From Acidobacteriota bacterium (lineage in GTDB: Bacteria > Acidobacteriota > Vicinamibacteria > Vicinamibacterales > UBA2999): a stretch of DNA of 64,000 nt. The number at the start of each line of letters is the position of its first letter. The stretch's first letter is position 1. The stretch is taken from positions 186,001 through 250,000 of the forward strand of contig CANKJK010000002.1 in the NCBI GenBank assembly GCA_947482665.1, read 5' to 3'. The notes below the pieces were generated by a model. The model saw nothing but the letters and a program-made list of their open reading frames with translations, was not told the origin of the DNA and did not search any database. The position numbers and the translations under genes are program-made. This document shows, piece by piece, positions 8,167 through 16,983 of the stretch.

Positions 8167-9390
8167 ATGCGCCCGCTGCCAACCCTCATCGTTGCCGCGG
8201 TCTCGTCTCTGGCGTTAACGGCCGTCCTGAACGGTCAGGCGCCGGACTGGACCCAGTGGCGTGGACCGAATCGCGACGGCCGGTCCGCCGAGACCGGCTT
8301 GCTCAAGGATTGGCCCGAGGGTGGCCCGCCGATGCTCTGGCGCTCCACGGGAAACGGCAGCGGATACTCCTCGTTCGCGGCATCTGGGGGCCGACTCTAT
8401 ACGCTCGGGGCCCGCGGCTCGACTGAGTATGTCGTAGCGCTCGACGCCGCCACGGGCAAGAAGCTCTGGGAAACGCCCAACGGCGTACTGTTCTCGAACG
8501 ACCGTGGCGACGGCCCGCGGGGCACGCCCGTCATCGACGGCGACCGGCTCTTCGCCCTGGGCGGCAACGGGGATCTCTCCTGCCTGGAGTTGGCCACGGG
8601 CAAGCCCGTCTGGAAGAAGAACATCCTCGCCGAGTTCAAGGGCGACAACCCGTACTGGGGCCTCAGCGAATCACCCCTCGTGCTTGAAGACCGCGTGTTG
8701 GTCCAGCCAGGTGGACCGAGTGCCACGATCGTGGCGCTGAACAAGACGACCGGCGCGGTGATCTGGAAGACGCCGGAAAGCGACAAGGCTGCCTACTCTT
8801 CCGCCGTGGTGGCGACCATCGGGGGTCTGCGCCAGGCCATCTTCTTCACCCAGGATAACGGCATGGGCGTGGACGTCGCCACCGGGAAGGTTCTCTGGTC
8901 GAACGGCCGCGTGAACAACGGCACGGCCAACATCGCCACACCCATCGTCAGCGGCAACAAGGTGTTCTTCTCGTCCGCCTATGACACGGGCGCCATCCTC
9001 GTGGACCTGACGGGCGGAGGGGCGAAGCAGGTGTATTTCACGCGCGAGATGATGAACCATCACGCCTCGTCGGTCCTCATCGGCGAATACCTCTACGGCT
9101 TCTCCAACTCGATCCTCACGGCCATGCGCTTTGCCGACGGCAAGGTCGCCTGGCAACACCGGAGCGTCGGCAAAGGATCGGTCATCTATGCCGACGCGCG
9201 CCTCTACCTGTTCAGCGAGCAGGGGCAGGTGGCGCTGGCGGAAGCCACGCCCGTGCAATACGTTGAGCACGGCCGCTTCCGCATCACGGCGGGAGAGCTC
9301 CCGACCTGGAGTCATCCGATTGTCACCCAGGGGAAGCTCATCCTCCGGGATCAGGGAACCGTGTATGCCTACGACATCGCAGCCAAATAA
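8167..9390 (+). CDS. Exported PQQ-like beta-propeller repeat protein
   Basis: A 407-residue protein with a signal peptide (about 1-23, hydrophobic core V-A-A-V-S-S-L-A-L-T). It then has the W-T-Q-W-R-G-P-N-R-D-G signature common to secreted PQQ-like propellers and repeated blades of the type A-x-D-x-x-T-G-K-x-x-W (for example A-A-T-G-K-K-L-W, K-T-T-G-A-V-I-W, V-A-T-G-K-V-L-W). It probably acts in the periplasm. The PQQ cofactor is not assured, because many relatives keep the fold but not the Ca/PQQ ligands. A second gene starts 14 bases after its stop. A related propeller is encoded at 13864-15192. Confidence 0.85.
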   Translation: MRPLPTLIVAAVSSLALTAVLNGQAPDWTQWRGPNRDGRSAETGLLKDWPEGGPPMLWRSTGNGSGYSSFAASGGRLYTLGARGSTEYVVALDAATGKKLWETPNGVLFSNDRGDGPRGTPVIDGDRLFALGGNGDLSCLELATGKPVWKKNILAEFKGDNPYWGLSESPLVLEDRVLVQPGGPSATIVALNKTTGAVIWKTPESDKAAYSSAVVATIGGLRQAIFFTQDNGMGVDVATGKVLWSNGRVNNGTANIATPIVSGNKVFFSSAYDTGAILVDLTGGGAKQVYFTREMMNHHASSVLIGEYLYGFSNSILTAMRFADGKVAWQHRSVGKGSVIYADARLYLFSEQGQVALAEATPVQYVEHGRFRITAGELPTWSHPIVTQGKLILRDQGTVYAYDIAAK

Positions 9391-9403
9391 GGAGCCTGTG
9401 TCC

Positions 9404-9895
9404 ATGATCCGACTCGTCCGATTCACGCTTGCCATTCTCCTCGTCGCGGGCACCGCCTCCGCGGCGGATCAGAAGCCCACCTTGACGGCGGCTGACTACA
9501 CGGAAATCCAGATGCTGTACGCGAAGTACAACTACGCCTACGACAGCAGCAACACCGAGATGTACGGAAGCGTCTTTACCCCAGACGGCCTCTTCAAGAT
9601 CGGCACGGACCGGACGCTCAAGGGACGCAAGGAAATCGGCGAACTCGCCGCGGGCCGTGGGCCGCTCAAGACGCGCCCGAAGATCTTCCACATCTCCACG
9701 AACGTCCTCATCGAGCCCTCGGCGGAAGGCGCCAAGGGGTCATCCTACGTGACGCTGCTCGACCTGCAGAAGAACCCGGCGATTACCGGCGGCGGCAGCT
9801 ACGAGGACGTGATCGTGCGGACGAAGGAAGGGTGGCGCTTCAAGCAGCGCGCCTACTACGCCGAGGCCATGCCCGCCGCCCCCGCGGCCAAGTAG
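9404..9895 (+). CDS. Exported NTF2/SnoaL-like protein
   Basis: A 163-residue protein starting at ATG 9404, preceded by AAGGAGC. The open frame extends far upstream, but only through the propeller gene. A signal peptide (about 1-21, ending A-S-A-A) precedes a SnoaL-like domain: L-T-A-A-D-Y-T-E-I-Q-M-L-Y-A-K-Y-N-Y-A-Y-D, then S-V-F-T-P-D-G-L-F, L-K-G-R-K-E-I, and a C-terminal W-R-F-K-Q-R strand. This arrangement is the usual NTF2-fold pattern. The family includes isomerases, dehydratases and binding proteins, so the role is unknown. It forms a two-gene operon with the propeller, ended by the terminator at 9944-9976. Confidence 0.8.
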   Translation: MIRLVRFTLAILLVAGTASAADQKPTLTAADYTEIQMLYAKYNYAYDSSNTEMYGSVFTPDGLFKIGTDRTLKGRKEIGELAAGRGPLKTRPKIFHISTNVLIEPSAEGAKGSSYVTLLDLQKNPAITGGGSYEDVIVRTKEGWRFKQRAYYAEAMPAAPAAK

Positions 9896-9943
9896 GGCCA
9901 GCCGACTGGCGCCGGACCCGACCGGTGTACTCCTGAACGCAGA

Positions 9944-9976
9944 AACGGCCGGAGCAGCATCGCTGCCCCGGCCGTT
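9944..9976. terminator. Bidirectional hairpin terminator between convergent genes
   Basis: AACGGCCGG (9944-9952) pairs with CCGGCCGTT (9968-9976). An inner GCAGC/GCTGC extends the stem around an ATC loop, with one A/C mismatch. It sits between the NTF2-like gene and the convergent molybdenum-enzyme gene. Confidence 0.7.
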
Positions 9977-10003
9977 CGTGTGTGTGCCCGGACGAGCCGG
10001 ATG

Positions 10004-12310
10004 TTACGCCATGAGAATCGACTTCACGTAGGCGGGCGTCAGCGGAATCCGCTTCGGCTGGACGCCGGTTGCGTCAAAAAACGCCGCCGCGACCGCGTTG
10101 GCAGACACCGTATTCGCCGCCTCGCCGCCACCGTTGATCCCGCGACCGTCGCGCGAGGTGAAGACCGTCTTCACCAGCGGGGCATCCCCCATCGAGGGAA
10201 TGCGGTACTTCGTCCAGTCAGTGCTCGTGACCTTGGACTGGTCGAAGGTCACTTCCTCGAAGAGCGCCTCACCCAGCCCCATCACCGTGCCGCCTTCCAT
10301 GTTGGACTTGAGATGGCGCGGATTCATGACCTTGCCGACATCCACACCCGTCGTGAAGGACAGCACCTTGACGACACCCGTGTCCGGTGTCACCTCCACC
10401 TCGGCGATACCCACCCACTGGGCGCCGCTGCGGATCACCACGCCCACGCCGCGCCCGCGGACCGGCGTCGTGCCGGCCTTGCGCGCCTCAGGGCTGGGCG
10501 AAGGACGGCTCTTCCACCCTGCCGCCTGGGAGGTCTCGTTCAGGATCTCGATCAGGCGCTTGTCGGTCGTGTGCCGGACGCGGTACTCGATCGGATCGGC
10601 CTTCGCCACTGACGCCGCCTGCTCGACCGCCGCTTCCAGCGCGAAGTTCTGCTGGCGCTGCCACGGGGTCCGCATGATGTTGCCGCGCAGCCCGCCGTTG
10701 GCCGAGTCGTGAGCCAGATTGGGCACGCCGAACGCGGATTCCACGACGGCCGGAACCTTGTCGTAGGCCCAGACGGTCGAGATGGCCGGGTAGAACGGCT
10801 TGGTCTTCGGGCTGATCTCGGGCATGCCGGCCAGGACGGCCCCGATCATCCGCGCGTCGTTCTCGTGCGGGGAATACCAGTCGCTCTTGAACGCGACCAT
10901 GTTGTTCTTCGCGTCGAGGCCGATCTTCACGTCAGCCACCCAGCCGGGCGAGGTGCTGGACCAGGCCAGGTCCTCCGTCAGCGTCCACTGGACGCGCACG
11001 GGCTTGCCGACCAGCTTCGAGAGAATCGCGGCATCAGCCATCGCGCCGTCGCCGCCGTAGGTGGTCCGCCCGTACTGACCGGGCCCCTGCGCCCAGCGGA
11101 TCACGACCTTCTCCACCGGGACGCTCATGATGTGCGCGATGTGCGCACGGGCACCCTGGGCCTGCGACGACTGCGACCAGAGAGTGATCGCACCGTCAGC
11201 CTTGACGTCGGCGGTCGCCACGAAGGCACCCATGGGCGCGTGGCGCACGTAGGGCTGCTCAAAGGTCGCCGCAACGGTCCTGGCCGCCTTCCCCAGTGCC
11301 GCGTCCGCCTTGCCCAGGTCTCCCCGGCGCCCCACATCTTCAAACTTCTGTGAGCGCAGGTTCGACGTCAGGTTGCCGCTGCCGGGCAGGCCGGACCACT
11401 CAGTCCACTTGGTCACGGCCGCAACCGCACGCGCGGCGGACACAGCCTCCCACTCGTTCGGCGAGACGACCGCCACGAGGTTCTTCTGCACCACGACCTC
11501 GGCGGTCGGAAACTTGGCCTTGTCGATCTTGCCGGCCGCGATGAGCGTCGAGCCGAGCGTCGCCGGACGCACCATGCGCGCATGGAGCATGCCCGGCACC
11601 TTCACGTCGCCGCTATAGACGGGCTTCCCCATCACAATATCGGCCACGGTTGGGCGCGGGTGCGAGAGACCCACCGCCTTGTACTTCTCCGTAGGCTTCA
11701 TCGGCGGCTCGCCGGTCACGATGATGCCCATCAGGTCGGTAATCCCGATCGGATCCTTCGGGTCGATGCGCGCCAGCCGGCCCGTGACCGGAATCGCCAG
11801 GCTCAACTGCTGGCCCTTGACGAGATCGGCATAGCTCACGGACTTGCCACCACCGCTGACGACGCCATTGGCCACCGTCAGGCTGGCCACCGGCACCTTC
11901 AGGCGCTCGGCCGCGAGACCCAGCAGCGCCTGACGGGTGTAGGCGGCCACCTTCTTCAGGTTGTTCACACCGCCGAGGAAGCCGGCGGAATACCCGCCAT
12001 CCGGCGTCTCGTCCGTGTGGCCACCGATAACGGAGACCTTCATCGGATCAACATCCAGCTCTTCGGCCACGGCCTGCGCGTAGAACGCCGTCGAGGCCGT
12101 GCCGGTTTCGGTCTTGCCCGTGCGCGCGACGATGGAGCCGTCGGCGTGCAGTTCCAGCCAGGAGGCCAGCTTGCTGGCATCCAGCGTATGGGTGGCCGCA
12201 TCGGCGCCAGCCGCGGCCTTGGCCGGAGCGGGAATCGACGCTGAGACAACGAGGACGCCGCCGACCTTGACGAAGTCGCGACGGGTAAGTGTGGGTCCCA
12301 GGATGCTCAT
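10004..12310 (-). CDS. Molybdopterin-binding subunit of a xanthine dehydrogenase-family oxidoreductase (IorB-like)
   Basis: A 768-residue protein with ATG start at 12310, preceded by GGAGGAG. The N-terminus carries a Tat signal (L-T-R-R-D-F-V-K-V-G-G, about residues 8-18) followed by a hydrophobic stretch ending A-K-A. The body fits the aldehyde oxidase/xanthine dehydrogenase catalytic subunit of the isoquinoline 1-oxidoreductase beta type: G-K-T-E-T-G-T early, Q-G-P-G-Q-Y-G-R in the middle, and A-L-F-E-E-V and the C-terminal E-A-A-N-T-V-S-A-N-A-V-A-A-A. It would bind the molybdenum cofactor and hydroxylate or oxidise an aldehyde or N-heterocycle in the periplasm. The iron-sulphur partner is the next gene upstream. 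Confidence 0.9.
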   Translation of the reverse strand: MSILGPTLTRRDFVKVGGVLVVSASIPAPAKAAAGADAATHTLDASKLASWLELHADGSIVARTGKTETGTASTAFYAQAVAEELDVDPMKVSVIGGHTDETPDGGYSAGFLGGVNNLKKVAAYTRQALLGLAAERLKVPVASLTVANGVVSGGGKSVSYADLVKGQQLSLAIPVTGRLARIDPKDPIGITDLMGIIVTGEPPMKPTEKYKAVGLSHPRPTVADIVMGKPVYSGDVKVPGMLHARMVRPATLGSTLIAAGKIDKAKFPTAEVVVQKNLVAVVSPNEWEAVSAARAVAAVTKWTEWSGLPGSGNLTSNLRSQKFEDVGRRGDLGKADAALGKAARTVAATFEQPYVRHAPMGAFVATADVKADGAITLWSQSSQAQGARAHIAHIMSVPVEKVVIRWAQGPGQYGRTTYGGDGAMADAAILSKLVGKPVRVQWTLTEDLAWSSTSPGWVADVKIGLDAKNNMVAFKSDWYSPHENDARMIGAVLAGMPEISPKTKPFYPAISTVWAYDKVPAVVESAFGVPNLAHDSANGGLRGNIMRTPWQRQQNFALEAAVEQAASVAKADPIEYRVRHTTDKRLIEILNETSQAAGWKSRPSPSPEARKAGTTPVRGRGVGVVIRSGAQWVGIAEVEVTPDTGVVKVLSFTTGVDVGKVMNPRHLKSNMEGGTVMGLGEALFEEVTFDQSKVTSTDWTKYRIPSMGDAPLVKTVFTSRDGRGINGGGEAANTVSANAVAAAFFDATGVQPKRIPLTPAYVKSILMA

Positions 12311-12321
12311 GATCTCCTCCA

Positions 12322-12837
12322 CTAACCCGCGATGGCCTTGGATGCGCGCTGCACGGCCGCGACGATCCCTGTGTAGGTGCCGCAGCGGCACAGATGCGGT
12401 GAGGGCGGTGTGTTCGTGAACGCCGCGCGAATCTGCTGAACGGACGGTTTGGGATTCTGATCCAGCAGGTCCACGGCGGCGATCATCATGCCGCTCTGGC
12501 AGTAGCCGCACTGCGGCACCTGTTCATCGATCCAGGCCTGCTGCACCGGATGGACCGTCTCGGGCGTCAGCGGCTTCCCCGTCTTGGCGGCCCAGAGTCC
12601 GGGCAGCCCCTCGATGGTGTGGATCTTCTTGCCCGCCACGCGGGCCACCGTGGTCGTGCAGGAGCGAATCTCGCGACCATCCGCCAGCACCGCGCACGCG
12701 CCGCACTGGGAGAGCCCGCACCCGAGTCGCGTCGCCGTCAGGTTGAGGTCGTTGCGCAGGACATAGATCAGCGGCGTATCCGCAGCAGCGTTCACCGTCT
12801 GGGACTTCCCGTTCACGGTCAGGGTGTAGCTCGGCAT
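12322..12837 (-). CDS. (2Fe-2S)-binding subunit of the molybdenum oxidoreductase (IorA-like)
   Basis: A 171-residue protein. C40-x4-C45-x2-C48 and C60 form the plant-type [2Fe-2S] site, and C110-x2-C113 with C150-x-C152 form the second [2Fe-2S] site, exactly as in the small subunit of xanthine dehydrogenase-family enzymes. It passes electrons from the molybdenum centre to an external acceptor. It has no signal peptide and presumably rides out with the Tat-exported large subunit, which starts 11 bases downstream. No FAD subunit is present, as expected for the Ior type, where a cytochrome takes the electrons. A GAGGT ribosome site precedes the ATG. Confidence 0.93.
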   Translation of the reverse strand: MPSYTLTVNGKSQTVNAAADTPLIYVLRNDLNLTATRLGCGLSQCGACAVLADGREIRSCTTTVARVAGKKIHTIEGLPGLWAAKTGKPLTPETVHPVQQAWIDEQVPQCGYCQSGMMIAAVDLLDQNPKPSVQQIRAAFTNTPPSPHLCRCGTYTGIVAAVQRASKAIAG

Positions 12838-12870
12838 AGCACCTCGTCAGAGAAACGAATCCCGTGTTCC

Positions 12871-12887
12871 GCCCGGGGTTTCCGGGC
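12871..12887 (-). repeat. Leader hairpin upstream of the molybdenum oxidoreductase operon
   Basis: GCCCGG (12871-12876) and CCGGGC (12882-12887) form a 6-bp stem with a GGTTT loop, between the predicted -10 and the start codon. It could be a leader structure or a weak terminator of upstream readthrough. Confidence 0.35.
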
Positions 12888-12901
12888 CAAGGGTCACGCG
12901 A

Positions 12902-12907
12902 ATTATA
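12902..12907 (-). promoter_or_regulatory. -10 element of the molybdenum oxidoreductase operon
   Basis: Plus-strand ATTATA gives a perfect TATAAT on the minus strand, about 65 bases before the ATG of the iron-sulphur subunit and right after the stop of the preceding gene. No clear -35. Confidence 0.45.
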
Positions 12908-12925
12908 TGCCCCCGGGAGAGCGCA

Positions 12926-13864
12926 TCAGCGGCTCTTTAGCTCCGCGGAGAGGACCGCGAAGGCCGCCGCGGCCCCGGACAGGTCATAGCTCTTGAAGCG
13001 CTCGGGCAGCGCCAGCCCCTCGGCCGCCAGTGCGGGGGTCTTGCCGGCCGCGAGCGCCGCCTTCCCCGCGTCGACAAAGGCGCTCACGAAGTCGGCGTAT
13101 TCCTCGACATCCTTCCACTGCGCGGTGAGGGAAATCGGCATGATGGAGAGCGGCTTGTTGGCACCGGCCGCGCCACCACGCGGTGACTCACGCCCCGGCA
13201 CCGCCGAGCGCGCCGTCGTGACGACCGTGCGGACCTGTGCCAGCGTCTGGGCCAGGCCCAACAGGCTCCCACCCGCCGAGGCCTCCACGACCGGCACGGC
13301 CTTCTTCGGGAAGAGATCGCCCATGTAGGCCAGCCGCTTTTCCTTGAAGAACACCACCGCGTCGCCGTCCGTGCGGCCAGGCCCGGCCAGCAGCACCTCG
13401 GCGACATCGGGGCCGTCCAGCAACGTCATCCGGTCGGTCAGCAGCACTGACGGCGCGAACTTCGCCGTCGCTCCGGTGAAGAGGCCGAGTGTCGCGGCAC
13501 GATCCATCACGGCTTTGGGCGCCAGCACCTTCGTCACATCCGGGTACTCGAGATTGGCCTTCAAGTCCGCTGCGCCACTGCGCAGGTTGATGATCGTGCG
13601 CACGGGCTGGTCCGACACGGTGGCGATCGCCTCAAGCGAGGCCTTGCCCAGGCCCGCCGGCAGCGGGTCGATCAGCACGACTCCCTCGTCCCGCATCAGC
13701 GCCACGGCATTGCTGCCCCCGCCCGAGAGCACGTAGAGGATGTCGTAGGCGTTCAGATTCCACAGAGTCACGGCGGGCGCTGCTTGCGCGCGTGCCGTGC
13801 CGGACGCCGCCAGCACCACCAGCGCGGTAGCGACGGCGGCTCGACCGAGTCGGAGGGTGCCCAT
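12926..13864 (-). CDS. Exported metallo-beta-lactamase-fold protein lacking the metal-binding motif
   Basis: A 312-residue protein with a signal peptide (about 1-25, ending A-R-A-Q-A). The order of segments matches the metallo-beta-lactamase fold: G-S-N-A-V-A-L-M-R-D-E-G-V-V-L-I-D-P-L, then V-R-T-I-I-N, then G-D-A-V-V-F-F and Y-M-G-D-L-F. At the site where active members have H-x-H-x-D-H this protein has N-L-R-S-G-A-A-D-L, and the usual G-x-x-H-T-x-G-D is G-P-G-R-T-D-G-D. It therefore probably binds no zinc pair and is a binding protein or pseudo-enzyme. Its ATG overlaps the stop of the upstream propeller gene (TGATG), so the two are translationally coupled. Confidence 0.75.
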   Translation of the reverse strand: MGTLRLGRAAVATALVVLAASGTARAQAAPAVTLWNLNAYDILYVLSGGGSNAVALMRDEGVVLIDPLPAGLGKASLEAIATVSDQPVRTIINLRSGAADLKANLEYPDVTKVLAPKAVMDRAATLGLFTGATAKFAPSVLLTDRMTLLDGPDVAEVLLAGPGRTDGDAVVFFKEKRLAYMGDLFPKKAVPVVEASAGGSLLGLAQTLAQVRTVVTTARSAVPGRESPRGGAAGANKPLSIMPISLTAQWKDVEEYADFVSAFVDAGKAALAAGKTPALAAEGLALPERFKSYDLSGAAAAFAVLSAELKSR

Positions 13865-15192
13865 CACTTCCCGTCCCTGGCCAGCGACGCAGCGATGATC
13901 TCCTCGTCGTTTCTGGCGTAGATGTGCCGGTTGGCATAGGCCGGGTGCGACCAGTTCACATTGACGAGCTGTCGCCGGTTCCCGGGCGGTGACGTCGGCT
14001 TGATGAGGGCCGTCCGGCTGATCTCCTTGTAGCCGGCCGGGTCCGGCTGCACGATGATGAGCTCTCCGCGGTCGTTGTTGATGAAGAGTCGGTCGCCGTT
14101 GACGACGATGTGCCCCGTCGCCCACCGCGCCCGCTCCTTGGTCACGGCCTGCGTCTCCCACAACCGCTCGCCATCGGAGACGCGCATGCAGCGGAACTGG
14201 CCATAGCTGCAGATCCCGTAGATGTGACCGTTGACGATCACGGGACCGGAGAGGGTCGAGTGCAGGCCGTCGGTCTGCAGCTCGTTGTTGCTCTTCCCCT
14301 TCCACATCATCGTCGCGCCCGGCTTCTTGCCGTCCAGGCTCAGCATCAGGCCGCCGTCATAGAACGTCGAGAAGAAGAGATGCAGTCCGCTCTTGAACGG
14401 CATCGAGGCGGACGCGCTCCCGCCGACGCGCCACGGCGCCTCCCAGCGCTGCTTGCCGCTTTCCGGGTTCAGCGAGGCCACGGCGCCCGGGTACCAGACG
14501 ATGAGCTGCTTGACGCCGCCTTCCGTGATGAGGAACGGCTGGGCCGCGCCAAGCTCCGTCTCCATCGAGAGCGCCTTCCAGATCACCTGACCGGTGAACT
14601 TGTCGAGCGCGACGACTTTGGCGTCCGGCTGCCCGCCGACCATGCAGATCAAGTTGTTGCCGTCGACCAGCGGCGCACCGGTGTACCCGTAGTTGAAGGC
14701 CCAGGTCCGGGGATCCGCCCCCAGGTCCGCGACGTAGTCCTTCTTCCACACGAGCTGACCAGTGGCGGCCTTGAAGCAGAAGAGTTTGCCGTTCACGCCC
14801 AGCACGTAGACACGGTCACCGTCCACCGTTGGCGTCGCGCGCGGCCCGACCGGCCACAGGATGCCGCCGTAGTCGGCGGGCCACTCGTAGGTCCACAGCA
14901 CCTTGCCGGTCTTCTCATCGAGCGCCAGCGCACGCTCCGTGCCCTTCGGCCCCTTGTCCTCGATGAAGTCGGTGAGGAAGACCCGTCCACCCGCAACGGA
15001 TGGCCCGCTGAAGCCGCGATTGACAGGTGTGCGCCAGAGCACGGTGAGGCCGCCGGGCGGAAACACGTCGACGATGCCGGTCTCCTTCCAGACCCCTGTG
15101 CGGCCGGCACCACGGTATTCAGGCCAGTCTTCGGCAAACGTGGACGACGCGACGACGAGCAACGCAAGGGCACACAGGGCGGCCTTTCGCAC
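13864..15192 (-). CDS. Exported PQQ-like beta-propeller protein
   Basis: A 442-residue protein starting at GTG 15192, with AGGAGG four bases upstream. The signal peptide (V-R-K-A-A-L-C-A-L-A-L-L, ending F-A-E) is followed by D-W-P-E-Y-R-G-A-G-R-T-G, the N-terminal signature of this secreted quinoprotein-like family. Repeated blade motifs include D-E-K-T-G-K-V-L-W, A-A-T-G-Q-L-V-W, K-F-T-G-Q-V-I-W, and a C-terminal N-W-S-H-P-A-Y-A. It is likely a periplasmic scaffold or redox protein. It is coupled by a one-base overlap to the degenerate metallo-beta-lactamase-like gene, so the two products may form a unit. Confidence 0.85.
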   Translation of the reverse strand: MRKAALCALALLVVASSTFAEDWPEYRGAGRTGVWKETGIVDVFPPGGLTVLWRTPVNRGFSGPSVAGGRVFLTDFIEDKGPKGTERALALDEKTGKVLWTYEWPADYGGILWPVGPRATPTVDGDRVYVLGVNGKLFCFKAATGQLVWKKDYVADLGADPRTWAFNYGYTGAPLVDGNNLICMVGGQPDAKVVALDKFTGQVIWKALSMETELGAAQPFLITEGGVKQLIVWYPGAVASLNPESGKQRWEAPWRVGGSASASMPFKSGLHLFFSTFYDGGLMLSLDGKKPGATMMWKGKSNNELQTDGLHSTLSGPVIVNGHIYGICSYGQFRCMRVSDGERLWETQAVTKERARWATGHIVVNGDRLFINNDRGELIIVQPDPAGYKEISRTALIKPTSPPGNRRQLVNVNWSHPAYANRHIYARNDEEIIAASLARDGK

Positions 15193-15311
15193 GAGTCCTC
15201 CTTCCCGCTGACGCGGGACCGACACTACCGGTGTCTGGCTGGGCGGATTCTAGCTGCAGGAGACCGGCCTGCTCCACCACGAACTCGAAATGGGAACGAC
15301 CACCCACGCGT

Positions 15312-15317
15312 TACGAT
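15312..15317 (+). promoter_or_regulatory. -10 element of the YciH-like gene (probable leaderless start)
   Basis: TACGAT ends 5 bases before the ATG at 15323, with no Shine-Dalgarno. Transcription would begin at or very near the start codon. Confidence 0.4.
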
Positions 15318-15322
15318 CGGCT

Positions 15323-15679
15323 ATGGCGAAGTCAGGAAGCCGGCTGGTCTACTCAACTGGGCTTGGTGAGATGTGCCCGGGTTGCGGGTGGCCGGCAGCC
15401 AAGTGTCAGTGCAGCAGCCGGCGGACGGGCCAGGCACCGGTTCCCGATCGGCCCATCGCGAAGCTTCGGCTGGAGAAGGCCGGCCGAGGGGGCAAGGCGG
15501 TCACCGTCGTCTATGACCTGCCCCACAACGCGGTTTTCCTGAAGGACCTCTGCGCCGACCTGAAGCGCACGTGCGGCACCGGCGGCACGGTGTCGGAGAA
15601 CACGGTGGAACTGCAGGGCGACCTGCGCGAGCGGGTCCGCCCACACCTCCAGAAGAAGGGTTTCACGGTCAAGGGATGA
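15323..15679 (+). CDS. YciH/SUI1-family translation factor-like protein
   Basis: A 118-residue cytoplasmic protein. The N-terminal segment L-V-Y-S-T-G-L-G-E-M-C-P-G-C-G-W, followed by K-C-Q-C, is the typical beginning of bacterial YciH proteins, a likely small metal-binding knuckle. The C-terminal SUI1 domain (about 45-115) shows V-T-V-V-Y-D-L, L-C-A-D-L-K-R-T-C-G-T-G-G-T-V and the final K-K-G-F-T-V-K-G. Family members resemble eukaryotic eIF1 and are thought to influence start-site fidelity. The ATG at 15323 was preferred over one 33 bases upstream because similarity begins here. Its stop lies only 5 bases from the end of the convergent MFS gene. Confidence 0.88.
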   Translation: MAKSGSRLVYSTGLGEMCPGCGWPAAKCQCSSRRTGQAPVPDRPIAKLRLEKAGRGGKAVTVVYDLPHNAVFLKDLCADLKRTCGTGGTVSENTVELQGDLRERVRPHLQKKGFTVKG

Positions 15680-15684
15680 CCGCC

Positions 15685-16974
15685 CTAGAGCTCGTCGTAC
15701 TGGCCCGAGGGCAGCAACCGGACGCAGACGAGACTGATGATCGAACACACCATCAGATAGATCGCGATGGGCGTCGAGGATCCGAAGGTCTGGAAGAGAA
15801 ACAGCGCCACGATCGGGGCAGGCCCACCGGCCGTGATCGAGGAAAGCTGGTACCCAAGGGAAGACCCGGTATAGCGGACCCGGCTCGGAAAGCTCTCCGC
15901 AATAAGCGCCGCCTGGGGTCCGTACTGCATGTCGTGGACCGGCATGGAGAGGAAGATCGCCAGAAACACCAGCGAGGCCACCTTCGTGTTCAGCAGGCCG
16001 AACCAGATGAACGGGAACACGAGCATCACGACGCATCCGATGGCCGTCAGGCGGCGGCGGCCGATCCGGTCCGAGAGCCACCCGAAGAACGGCACCGTGA
16101 ACATCGAGAAGACAGCAGCGCCGCTGACGTAGCCGAGGATCGTGCCTCGGGCCAGGCCGAGGGCTGACGTGCCGTACTGCAGGATGTAGTTCGTGAAGAT
16201 GAAGAACGCCGTCTGCTGACTCGTCCGCAGGAACATCACCAGCAAGACCGGCCGCCAGTGCCCGCGTACGGCCTCCGGCACGGGCGACGTGGCCAACTGG
16301 CCTTCCTGTCGCATCTTCTGGAACGCCGGGGTCTCCTTCACGCCGGTGCGGATATACAGCCCGATCGCAATCAGGATCAGACTGGCGAGGAACGGAATCC
16401 TCCAGGCAAAGTCGAGAAAGCCCTGCTCAGTCGAGTAGGCAGACGCCAGCGCCAACGCGCCGTTGGCCAGCACCAGGCCCACCGGTGCGCCAATATGCGG
16501 CCAGCTCGTGACGAAGCCCCGATGCCGTTTCTCGCTCCATTCGGCCGCAAGCAGCACCGAGCCGCCCCATTCCCCGCCGACACCAATCCCCTGAAGCAGA
16601 CGGCCAACGGTGAGCAGCACGGCGCCCCAGATACCGATCCGGTCGTAGCCGGGCACGAGCCCGATACCAGCCGTCGCGATCCCCATCAGCATCAAGGTGG
16701 CGATGAGCGACACCTTTCGGCCCAGGCGGTCACCAAAGTGCCCGAAGATCGCGGCCCCAAGAGGGCGCGACACGAAGCCGACGAAATAGGTGGAATACGA
16801 GAGCAGCGTGCCGACAAACGGGTCGGCGGACGGAAAGAACTTATGCGGAAAGATGAGTGCCGCCGCAGAGCCGTAGAGATAGAAGTCGTACCACTCAATT
16901 GAGGTACCGACGGCCGAGGCGACGATCGCCCGGCGCATTTGACTGCGCCGGGCGGTAGGGTCCAGGGTCTCCAC
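15685..16974 (-). CDS. MFS transporter, metabolite:H+ symporter (MHS) type
   Basis: A 429-residue, 12-helix transporter. The first helix region V-G-T-S-I-E-W-Y-D-F-Y-L-Y-G is the MHS signature (ProP, KgtP, ShiA relatives), and G-D-R-L-G-R-K and D-R-I-G-R-R are the two cytoplasmic MFS loop motifs. Relatives import organic acids, betaines or shikimate with protons. It is the last gene of the long minus-strand catabolic cluster, 9 bases after a VOC gene, so it probably imports an acid product made by the exported enzymes upstream. GTG at 16974 is used; ATG at 16938 is an alternative. Confidence 0.9.
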   Translation of the reverse strand: METLDPTARRSQMRRAIVASAVGTSIEWYDFYLYGSAAALIFPHKFFPSADPFVGTLLSYSTYFVGFVSRPLGAAIFGHFGDRLGRKVSLIATLMLMGIATAGIGLVPGYDRIGIWGAVLLTVGRLLQGIGVGGEWGGSVLLAAEWSEKRHRGFVTSWPHIGAPVGLVLANGALALASAYSTEQGFLDFAWRIPFLASLILIAIGLYIRTGVKETPAFQKMRQEGQLATSPVPEAVRGHWRPVLLVMFLRTSQQTAFFIFTNYILQYGTSALGLARGTILGYVSGAAVFSMFTVPFFGWLSDRIGRRRLTAIGCVVMLVFPFIWFGLLNTKVASLVFLAIFLSMPVHDMQYGPQAALIAESFPSRVRYTGSSLGYQLSSITAGGPAPIVALFLFQTFGSSTPIAIYLMVCSIISLVCVRLLPSGQYDEL

Positions 16975-16983
16975 CGGGCCTGA

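Noticed and set aside
12926-13864. Pseudogene status for the metallo-beta-lactamase-like gene
   Set aside because: The frame, signal peptide and coupling to the upstream gene are intact, so loss of the metal site alone does not make it a broken gene.
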